Part shown: piece after piece, positions 55,656 to 64,000 of the stretch
Layout: each line of letters opens with the position of its first letter
Numbering within the stretch: the stretch's first letter is position 1
Position numbers and translations under genes: made by a program
NCBI GenBank assembly: GCA_041391125.1
Contig: JAWKON010000019.1
Location: 62,001-126,000 of the forward strand
Length of the DNA: 64,000 bases
DNA from: JACKBC01 sp041391125
GTDB lineage: Bacteria; Chloroflexota; Anaerolineae; Caldilineales; Caldilineaceae
Direction of reading: 5' to 3'
The notes under the pieces: model-generated
Databases searched by the model: none
Seen by the model: only the letters and a program-made list of their open reading frames with translations
What the model was told of the DNA's origin: nothing

Positions 55656-56323
55656 CGCTCAAAACCACCGACATCCGCCGCGATTACCACCCCGAGGGCG
55701 ACCATTATCCAGAGCTGCCCAATGCCGTTCACAAAAATGGGGATGCCGACACATACGACCCCGCCTTTGAGGCGCTCATTGCGCAGATGCTGATGCGCCT
55801 GGGTGAAGACCCGCAGCGCGATGGCCTGCGGCGCACGCCGCTGCGCGTGGCCAAGGCCATGGATTTCCTCACCAGCGGCTATCGCACCAGCGTGGATGAG
55901 GTGGTGAACAACGCGCTCTTTGAGGATGAAGACCTGGAAGATTGCTGCGAAGATATGGTCATCGTCAAGGATATTGAATTCTATTCGCTGTGCGAGCACC
56001 ACATGCTGCCCTTTTTTGGCCGCGTGCATATTGGCTATATTCCCAATGGCAAAATCATCGGGCTCAGCAAGCTGGCGCGCATCACCGATGTGTTCGCCCG
56101 CCGCCTGCAGGTGCAGGAGCGCATCACCAACCAGATTGCCGACACGGTTATGCAGGTGCTGCAACCGCTGGGCGTGGGCGTCGTTTCGGAAGCGCAGCAC
56201 TTCTGCATGATGATGCGCGGCGTGCAAAAGCAGAACAGCAGCACCGTCACCAGCGCGCTGCGCGGTACATTTCACAGCAATAGCCAGACCCGCCAGGAAT
56301 TTTTGCGCCTGATTGAGCTGTAA
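55652..56323 (+). CDS. folE: GTP cyclohydrolase I
   Basis: 223 residues, ATGA overlap with folK. GTP-CH-I motifs: LGEDPQRDGLRRTPLRVAKA, SLCEHHMLPFFGRVHIGY (zinc Cys and His), GLSKLARITDVFARRLQVQE and the third zinc ligand in EAQHFCMMMRG. It makes dihydroneopterin triphosphate from GTP. The order folB-folK-folE supplies the pterin branch of folate; folP and folC are not in the window. Confidence 0.97.
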   Translation: MTLKTTDIRRDYHPEGDHYPELPNAVHKNGDADTYDPAFEALIAQMLMRLGEDPQRDGLRRTPLRVAKAMDFLTSGYRTSVDEVVNNALFEDEDLEDCCEDMVIVKDIEFYSLCEHHMLPFFGRVHIGYIPNGKIIGLSKLARITDVFARRLQVQERITNQIADTVMQVLQPLGVGVVSEAQHFCMMMRGVQKQNSSTVTSALRGTFHSNSQTRQEFLRLIEL

Positions 56324-56660
56324 ACTATGGCTGTTCGGGATTGCGTACGGTTGACAGCACACCACCGGTTTAAACCGGTGGCTGATATGGGAAACCGGCT
56401 TAAGCCGGTTAGCTTTAGCAGACGCCGCTTGGTTACAGTCGCAAAGCGACCATTCATGCGGCGGGGTCAACCACATGAGTTCCTGGCAACATAAACTCTT
56501 TGGAACTACGCCACCAACCAAGGCGTTTATTCCCCATCTGCTGCGCAATAGGCCATTTGTAAGGACATCGAATAAATAGTATACTCTTCTTTTTGGTCTA
56601 CCATTCCCATTCGGCGCCCCAATCTGTATTCTGCCACACGTTCAGCGAAGGGAATTTACT
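56324..56660. other. Intergenic region with paired palindromes
   Basis: 337 bases after folE. Two adjacent perfect palindromes (56362-56410) are the only structure seen. AT-rich sequence near 56565-56590 may hold the promoter of the protease gene, which has GAAGGG before ATG 56661. Confidence 0.6.
56362..56410. repeat. Pair of ACCGG palindromes
   Basis: CCACCGGTTTAAACCGGTGG (56362-56381) is a perfect 20-bp palindrome. AACCGGCTTAAGCCGGTT (56393-56410) is a perfect 18-bp palindrome. The two share the ACCGG..TTAA..CCGGT plan, so they look like tandem variants of one repeat unit. Confidence 0.8.
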
Positions 56661-59600
56661 ATGTATTTTCAGCGCCTGCTCCGCTTTGCCCTGGCGGCGG
56701 CACTTGTCTTGACCAGCCTTTTCCCACCGGTCAGTTTCCCACTTTCCACCCTTGCCAACCGCGTCAGCCCAACCGCACAGGCGGCGGCCCCGATCACAGC
56801 CGCATTGACAGCCAGCGCGGCGGAACCGACTGCCACAGACGCCACTCCGGTGCGCCAGAGCGATGCTCTGCGCAGCGGCGCTGCGCGGCTCCACCGGCGG
56901 CAAGCTGGGGGCGCCCAATCAGCACGCGGCGCCGCCGCGCGCCCGCACAGTGCAATATGAAACGGCGACCGCCGACGCCGACGCCGCCGGTCAGCAGGCT
57001 GTCTACATTGTGCTGTTGGCCGATGCGCCCGTGGCCACCTATCGCGGCGGCGTCGCCAACTTGGCGCCCACCAGCCCTGTCGCCGCCCAAACGCGACGCC
57101 TGGATATGCGCAGCGGGGCGGTGACGGCCTATCGCGCCCATTTGGCCAACGGACGCAGCACTTTTCGCAGCCGAGCCGCCGCCGCGCTGGGCCGCCCCAT
57201 CCGCGTGCTGCATGAATATGATACAGTGCTCAACGGCCTGGCCATACAGTTGACCCCGGTGGAAGCCGCCAAGCTGCTGGACCTGCCCGAAGTGCAATCC
57301 ATTCAGCGCGACCAGTGGCGCTATGCGCAAACCAACGATTCGCCCGCCTTTCTGGGCGTCCCCGGTATTTGGGACGGCAGCACCACCGCCGGTCTGCCCG
57401 GCGCCAAAGGCGAAGGCGTGATTGTGGGCGTCATCGACACCGGCATCTGGCCCGAGCACCCTTCCTTTGCCGACGACGGTTCATTGGCGGCGCCGCCGGC
57501 GCGCTGGGCCGGCAGTTGCAGCCCGCCCGCCGACGGCTCGCAGCCCTACACCTGTAACAACAAACTCATTGGCGTCCAATACTTTTTAGATGGCTATGTG
57601 GCGGCCAGCGGCGGCATTTACGATGGCCTCTTCTATTCGGGCCGCGACGACGATGGCCACGGTACGCACACCGCCTCCACCGCCGCCGGTAATGAAAATG
57701 TAGCCGCCACCATCTACGGCCTCAATTTTGGGACCATATCGGGCATGGCGCCGCGCGCTCATGTGGCTGCATACAAAGGGCTAGGCCCATTTGGCGGCGT
57801 CACTTCTGATTTGAGTGCGGCCATCGAGCAGGCCGTCCGAGATGGGGTAGACGTGATCAACTATTCAGTCGGCAGCGATTTTGCCACTGACCCGTGGGTG
57901 GATGCCGATGCGCTGGCCTATCTGGCGGCGCGCGAGGCGGGCGTCTTTGTGGCCACCTCTGTCGGCAATGCGGGACCGGGCGTCTCCACCATCGGCTCAC
58001 CAGCCAATGCGCCGTGGGTCATGAGCGTGGGCGCCAGCTACTTCAACCGACTCTATTTGAGCGACATCACCGTGAGTGGCCCCGGTGCGCCGCCCACGGG
58101 TCTCTATGGCGCCACCTCCACACAGGGCATCGCCAACTTCAACCTGGTCGACGCCGCCGGCATCCCCACCGTAAATTTTGAAACCGATGGGCGCTGCAAC
58201 ACGCCCTTTGCTCCCGGCGCCTTCCAGGCTGCCGATGTTGTGCTATGCGAAAGCGGCGACATTGCCACCTGGGCCAAAGCCGACCACGTCAGCGCCGGCG
58301 GCGCCGGCGCCATGATCGTGTACAACAGCGCCGAAGCGTACGATTTGAACTCCTATCTCTATGCCATCCCCTCTGTGCGCGTGCTGTATGAAGCGGGGCT
58401 GGCGCTCAAAAGCTATGTGGCCGCCAATCCGGGCCAAGTGCGGATATCCTTTACGCAGGGCCAACGGATTACGGCGCCCGACCCGCGCGTCCCCACCGAC
58501 ACCGTGGTGGCCTTTAGCTCGCGCGGTCCCAATATCAATGCCAACAGCAACCAGCTGATCAACGTGCTCAAGCCCGACATCACCGCGCCCGGCATCCACA
58601 TTCTGGCCGGCGCTTCGCCCGAGAGCGTAACCGAGGTCAATGGCTTTGTTGGCCCGCATGGCGCGCAGGGAGAACTCTTCCAGTTGATCCAAGGCACCTC
58701 CATGTCCAGCCCACACATAGCCGGGGTGGGCGCGCTGATGACGGCGTTGCACCCCGATTGGTCGCCGGCGCAGATTCAATCGGCGCTGATGACCACGGCC
58801 AACAGTGCGCATAATGCCCGGTCAGCCGCTGGCGATGGCCCGGCCACACCGTTCGACATGGGCGCCGGCCGCGTCGACATGACGCGCGCCGGGCGCGCCG
58901 GTTTTGTGCTGGATGTGAATGGAGCCGATTACCGGGCGGCCGATCCGTTTAACGGCGGCGACCCCAGCACGCTCAACGTGGCCAGCTTGACCGACAGTGA
59001 CTGTGTCTCCCGCTGTAGCTGGACGCGCGTGATCCAGAGCAGTTGGCCGCAGCCGGTGGATTGGCGCGTGGCGGCCTCTAGTGCGCCGTCGCTCACGTTG
59101 ACGATTCAGCCTGCGGTCTTTACGCTGGCGCCGGGCGCATCGCAAACGTTGACCTTTACGGCCGACGTGGTGCAGGCATTGGATACATGGGCTTTTGGCG
59201 AAATTGATTTTACGGCCGCTATCTCCGATGTGGCGCCGGCGCACTTTCCGGTGGCTGTGCGCGCCACGCTGGGTCAACTGCCCAGCGCCGCCCAGATCGA
59301 AACGCGGCGTAATCAGGGCGTTTATAGCATTGAGAATCTGAGCACGGTGGCGGTGGATCAGCTGGCGGTGCAAATTTATGCCAGCGATCCGCAGCTCACG
59401 GAAGTGGAACTGGGTCCCGACCCCACCAATGACAATCCCTATGACCTGACCGCGGGCGGCGTCTATACGACGCTGATCACCGTGGGCGACACGGCCAAAC
59501 GGCTGCTGGTGCAAACCACCAACTCGACCGCGCCCGATTTGGATCTATACGTGGGGCTGGATGCTAATGGGGATGGCCGGCCCGCGCTCGACGAGCAGTT

Positions 59601-62600
59601 GTGCAGCAGCACATCCAGCACGGCGGAAGAGGTTTGCGACTTTAGCCAACTGGACGGCACGCTAACGCCGGGCGTCTACTGGATTTTGGTGCAAAACTGG
59701 GCCAGTTCCGACGCGCCGATCGACAGCTTTACGCTCTCCACGCTGCTGATCGACGCCGCCGACACAACTCTGCTGACCGCCCGTGGACCGGCCAGCGTCG
59801 CCGCCGGTGTGCCATTTGCCGTGCAGATCGGCTGGAATATCTCCGAATTTGCCGATGGTGATGTGAAATATGGCGTGCTGGAATTGAGTGACGCAGCCGC
59901 CGGCGCCGTGCTTGGCTCTATGAGCATCGAACTGCGGCGGCTGGAAAATGACGTGACGCTGAGTAGCGATACCACCGGACCGCTGCGCCCAGGCGATGTA
60001 GTGAGCTACACCATTGGTATCCAGGCCGAGCCCGCGGCCCCCGGCGCGCAGGTGCGCTACATCCTGACCGACACCATTCCGGCGGGCATGAGCTACGTGG
60101 TCAATTCGGCCAGCGTGCCGCCCACCGCGGTCAACGGCAACGTGCTGACATGGGAAGTCGACGTGAGCAAAGCGCGCCAATACGTCATGTCCACCAGCCT
60201 GACCGATCCGCTGTGCGACACCGGTTTTGGCGGCTACGTCAATCTGGCCGATTTTGGCATCTTCGCCGATCCGACCATTGGGGGAAGCGGGTTCAGCTAC
60301 CGCTTTGATGACTTCTATGGCGGCCTCGATCCGGCCTCCTTCTTTGGCGTGGATTATCCGGCGGGGCTCTATTTCACCGATGACGGTTTTGCGCACTTTG
60401 CCAGCTTTGGCAACGCCGATCCCGGCTTCAACACCAGCATTCCCGATCCGGCTGCGCCCAACAATCTGGCCGCTGCGCTCTGGCGCGATCTGGAAGTGGT
60501 TTACGATGAAGTTGAAAACCGGGGCGTCACCATAGCCGGGGCGGGCAGCCTCATGCTGGTGGAATATGATGGCGTGGAGCCGGCGCCGGCGGGCAGCACC
60601 GGCGAACGCTACACCTTTGAAATTTTAATGGACCGCTTTGTCAACGACGCGCCCGGCTTTTACGAAATCGTCTACGCCTACCAGGGCGTCAATGGTCCTG
60701 TTGTGCCCGCCACCATCGGCGTGGAGAATGCGGACGGCACGCGCGGCGTGCAGTATGCCTATAACAACGCCGTGCTGCAAGATGGATTGATGATCTGCTT
60801 CGACTGGCAGATGCCCGAGTTTGCCATCACCTATCAGACTGTGGTGGACGCCGATCTGGCGGCGCCGGCGGTGCTGACCAACACGGTGCAGCACGCCGTC
60901 GCTGCGCCGGGCTTTGGTGTGGATGCCGTCGAACTGGCGCTGGAGGCGCCCGACGTGATTCTGGATGTATCGATGCGCGGTCCGGCTACGGTGCGCCCCG
61001 GCGAGCCGATCAGCTACACCTTTATCGTCACCAATAGCAGCAGCGGCACGGCGCCCGCCGTAGTCGTCACCACCGATTTGCCGGCCGCCACGACCTTGCT
61101 GCGCGGCGGCGTGGTCACCGATGGCGTGGTTACGGTCAATGTGGGCGACCTGCCGGGCGGCAGCAGCCAGCGCGTGCAGATGGCCGTGCTGCCCATCCCC
61201 GATGTTGTGCAGAGCGCCGCCGCGCCCCATCAGCCGCAATCGCCGCGGGGGCCGACCATTGTGGGCGGCGGCGAGGCCGATCCGGGGGCGTGGCCGTGGC
61301 AGGCAGCGCTCATGCGCGCCAGCATTGCCGACGGCTTCCTGGCCCAATTCTGCGGCGGCACGCTGATCGCACCCACTTGGGTGTTGACGGTTGGCCACTG
61401 CGTCACCGAGCCGGACGGCAGCATCGCGCCCATCGACAGTTTGGATGTGGCCGTGGGCCGGCGCACGCTCAGTTCGGATGAGGGCGAGCGCATGGCGGTG
61501 AGCCAGATTGTGCGCCATCCCAACTATGTGGAGACCGCGTATCACATCGATTTCGACGTGGCGCTGATCCGGCTGGCCAAAGCGGCCGTGCTGAGCGACA
61601 CGGTGGGGCTGATCGCGCCGCTGGCGCCGGCGCAGGCGGCGCTGGCCAGACCGCACATTGCCGCCGCCATTGTGGGTTGGGGCGCCCAATACGACCCGGC
61701 GGATGCGCCGCTCTTGGGCCCGGCCTATGCGGATACGCTGCGCGAAACCACGGTGCCGATTGTGAGCAACGAAAGCTGCGCGGCCATCTATGACGCCTAC
61801 TTTGGCGTCCCCGGCGTGATTACGGACAACATGCTGTGCGCCGGTTTCCGCGAGGGCGGCAAAGACGCTTGTTATGGCGACAGCGGCGGTCCGCTGATGG
61901 TGTGGGATGACGCCAGCGGCTGGCTGCAAGCGGGCATCATCACGGGCGGGCTGGGCTGTGCGCAGCCCAATTTCTACGGCATCTACACCCGCGTGACCGC
62001 CTTCCACAACTGGATTATGGGCGATGCGCGCCACACGTACGTGACCAGCGGTCCATTCGAAGCGCATGATGCGGCGGGCCTGGCGCGGTCGGCTTCAACG
62101 TGATCTCCACCGTTGTGCGCGCCGAGAGTGCGCCCACGGGCCAGTCATACAGCACGCTGGTCATGCCGGACAGCGCAGGCAGCCTGCGCGCGACAATGGG
62201 TACGCTGGACATCCAGATGTCGATCATGACCGGCACGGTGAGCCAGCCCATTTCGCTGACGGTGCGCAGCGCCGATGCCATAACGGCGCCCAATGGCTTT
62301 AAGACGCTGGGCGTTCCGTTTGCGGTGCAGGCCCACGATTTGGGTGGCGCGCCGCTCGATGGATTCAGCTTCAATATTCCCATTGAGACTGCGATTTCAT
62401 ATGCGGCCGCGGTGGGCGGATTGGAAGGCGGGGCGGCCGATGTCTCGCTGCAAAGTTTTAATGCAGCGACGGGCGCATGGGGAATGCTGCCAGCCGAAGT
62501 AGATATTAAGAACAGCACGCTGAAATCGGCGGTCGGCCAAAGCCGGCATCTACGCGGTTTTGCTGGCATCCCCACCGATCTAGATGACAGCAACGAGCCG

Positions 62601-62645
62601 CGGTTTGACCGGTGGATCTTCCTGCCGCTGATCGATCGTGAATAA
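56661..62645 (+). CDS. Giant secreted protease with subtilisin (S8) and trypsin (S1) domains, two frameshifts
   Basis: Starts at ATG 56661 after AAGGG with a signal peptide (LLRFALAAALVLTSLF). One extra base near 56870 leads into the long frame 56863-62103, and one missing base near 62075 leads to the C-terminus ending 62645. The restored protein is about 1994 residues. Order: inhibitor-like prodomain (AVYIVLLADAPVATY); S8 domain with Asp in VGVIDTGIWPEHP, His in DGHGTHTASTAAG, a PA-type insert and Ser in GTSMSSPHIAGVGA; beta domains including a pre-peptidase C-terminal-like one (PDLDLYVGLDANGDG); two DUF11-like domains; then a full S1 domain starting IVGGGEADPGAWPWQ with His in LTVGHCV, Asp in FDVALIRL and Ser in CYGDSGGPL (codon 61882-61884); and a beta C-terminus. 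Extracellular; both active sites look complete. Confidence 0.85.
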
Positions 62646-62649
62646 ATTT

Positions 62650-62700
62650 CGTACAAAACAAAACGGCCCGGCAAATTGCCGGGCCGTTTTGTTTTGTACG
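62650..62700. terminator. Bidirectional terminator between convergent genes
   Basis: 25-bp perfect inverted repeat (62650-62674 and 62676-62700) around a single central base. The GC-rich core GGCCCGGCAA/TTGCCGGGCC is flanked by A-rich then T-rich arms, so each strand ends in a T-rich tract. It serves both the protease gene and the minus-strand nitrilase-fold gene. Confidence 0.92.
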
Positions 62701-62706
62701 ATTATT

Positions 62707-64000
62707 CTATTCTTCGAGGGCGTCCATTTCCTCGGTTTCGTCTTCGGGCTTGGCCATTTTGCTGGCGGCGGGCGCATCACGCGCCACAAAGGACTGCATT
62801 TCGAAGACCTCATCATAATCTTCCACCACCGAGAGACCGGCGTGACCGCGCCGGGGCAGCGGCCAGATGGAGGTGACGGAGCCAAGCACCGGCAGGTCAT
62901 CCAACTGCACCATCCGCACTTCGGCAGGGGTGGGTGGCGCCGCAGGATCGTCGGCATTATCGACCCCGTTGGCCGGGGCGGGCAGCGCTTTATTTTCGCC
63001 AAAAATGGGTAGTTCGCGGATTCGGGTGTAGAGTTGAGAGAGCATTTCCCTGGTCTGGTCTAGAGATAAATGTTGTCGAATTGGAGTTTCGCTAGTATCC
63101 CATAAATTGCGCAGGGCGACAAAATCCCATTCGGCTGTTAAAACGCCTTCGCTGCGATAGTTGCCCATTTCTACCAGCACGCCGTTGAGTTTGGGGGTTA
63201 ATTCTTGGGGCGCAAAGATGGCGGATTTGCCCATAAAGTCGCTGCGTTTACGGCCATAGAGCGGGTTGCGGCCTACCAAAAAGCTCGACACGCCGAAGAG
63301 CTGGTTGTCCTGCATGCGCGCCAGAATGCCGGCGCGCATCTTGTTGTATTCGACCAGTTCGGTGCACGCGCCCAGCGAAACCAGCACCTCGGCTCCTTGA
63401 TAGGCCAATACGCGCCCTACTTCGGGATAGAGCACATCACTGCCCAGCATCAAGCCCACCCGGCCCACTTCGGTCTGGATCACGTCCCAGGAGCTGCCGG
63501 GCTGGGCAATATCTTCATCCCGCTGGCTGAGGACAACCTGCGCCTGCCAGCCCAATGTCTCGCCGCCGGGGCCAAAGACCACCGCCATGTTGCGCAGCAC
63601 ACCGTCCAGCGGGTCGGGCAGATAGGCGCTGGGGGCCACCACCGTTATGGAAAATTCGCTGGCCAGACGGCTAAAGAGCTCCATGTAAATCGCGTGTACA
63701 TCCGCCGCGGCCACATCGAGCAGCCCAGCCAGGTTGCGCCGCAGATCCACCTTGAGCGCCGAAGCCATTGTAGCGGCCAGGGAGCCGGCCATTTTGTCCC
63801 ACACGGAGGCATTTACGCGCTGGCCCACGTCGGCGCGCTTGACCATTCGGGAGCGCGTGTCTGTCAGCAGCGGCAGCGCGGTCAACGAACCGGCCAGGGC
63901 AGGAAACACAATCAGCCGGGCGTTTTTCTTTTCTGCAATGCGCATAAAGCGACGCAGGTCTTCGCGATATTCATCAATGTCGCGCGGCAGCCTCATGCGC
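62707..64000 (-). CDS. Nitrilase-fold (carbon-nitrogen hydrolase-like) protein lacking catalytic residues, 5' end outside window
   Basis: The frame stays open to the right edge, so the N-terminus is cut; an ATG at 63996 is probably internal. At least 431 residues are visible. The nitrilase fold is recognisable from ARLIVFPALAGSL, NMAVVFGPGGETLGWQAQVV, GRVGLMLGSDVLYPEVGRVL and the C-terminal NGVLVEMGNYRSEGVLTAEW. The three catalytic positions are replaced: Glu of FPE is Ala (FPA), Lys of the yrK motif is absent (GWQAQVVLS), and Cys of ICyD is Gly (LGSD). An acidic, Pro-rich C-terminal extension of about 100 residues ends in many Glu. Probable pseudo-enzyme with a binding or regulatory role. 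Confidence 0.8.
   Translation of the reverse strand, partial: RMRLPRDIDEYREDLRRFMRIAEKKNARLIVFPALAGSLTALPLLTDTRSRMVKRADVGQRVNASVWDKMAGSLAATMASALKVDLRRNLAGLLDVAAADVHAIYMELFSRLASEFSITVVAPSAYLPDPLDGVLRNMAVVFGPGGETLGWQAQVVLSQRDEDIAQPGSSWDVIQTEVGRVGLMLGSDVLYPEVGRVLAYQGAEVLVSLGACTELVEYNKMRAGILARMQDNQLFGVSSFLVGRNPLYGRKRSDFMGKSAIFAPQELTPKLNGVLVEMGNYRSEGVLTAEWDFVALRNLWDTSETPIRQHLSLDQTREMLSQLYTRIRELPIFGENKALPAPANGVDNADDPAAPPTPAEVRMVQLDDLPVLGSVTSIWPLPRRGHAGLSVVEDYDEVFEMQSFVARDAPAASKMAKPEDETEEMDALEE

Overview
The window is bacterial chromosome, G+C-rich by eye, and most likely from a filamentous-type member of the Chloroflexota (Anaerolineae/Caldilineae neighbourhood). This is inferred from style rather than from a marker gene. 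The clues are lipoprotein signals ending in AAC-P-x-P, secreted or receptor proteins with Thr/Pro/Ala stalks, a Tat-lipoprotein sugar-binding protein, an AAA-ATPase_like/PD-(D/E)XK protein, and spacers full of palindromic repeats. I found no rRNA, tRNA, CRISPR array, prophage or insertion sequence.

Layout. 1-8.8 kb: the end of an unrecognised gene, then a tight operon of two paralogous APC-type permeases with extra soluble domains, a cyclic-nucleotide-binding (CNB) coiled-coil protein between them, an ABC exporter carrying its own CNB domain, and a small DUF3307 protein. 9-12.5 kb (minus): a fused two-domain FbpB-type permease and its lipoprotein binding protein. 13.1-17.4 kb: a peptide-type ABC importer (binding protein and DppB frameshifted, DppC intact) and a lipoprotein cytochrome c. 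17.9-22.6 kb: a PP2C phosphatase with one membrane span and a seven-unit Thr/Pro stalk, then a secreted kelch/DUF11 protein. 23-28 kb: a HisD-family dehydrogenase, an APH-type kinase, an SDR, and two frameshifted genes (esterase, GNAT). 28-33.5 kb: an AAA-ATPase_like/nuclease protein and a CUT1 sugar ABC importer. 34-41 kb: radA, katG, plsY, bactofilin, prs, rdgB.

41-48.6 kb holds a nearly complete PEP-dependent dihydroxyacetone phosphorelay: dhaK, dhaL, glpK, dhaM, HPr and enzyme I, with a ketopantoate-reductase-family gene at its end. It would channel glycerol or dihydroxyacetone into glycolysis. 48.6-54.6 kb: a membrane protein, a CHAT-domain protein with no natural stop, a frameshifted uxaC, a frameshifted lipoprotein and an alpha/beta hydrolase. 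54.7-56.3 kb: folB-folK-folE with ATGA overlaps. 56.7-62.6 kb: a giant secreted protease with both a subtilisin and a trypsin domain. The right edge holds a nitrilase-fold protein that lacks all three catalytic residues.

Two features run through the whole window. First, about twenty spacers contain large palindromes, many built from short repeated words; some families recur, including an 80-bp and a 105-110-bp element each present in two full copies. Second, many single-base frameshifts are concentrated in a few genes. They may be real decay or assembly/sequencing errors. The strongest candidates for an undescribed system are the CNB-linked transporter operon (870-8433) and the dual-protease polypeptide (56661-62645).
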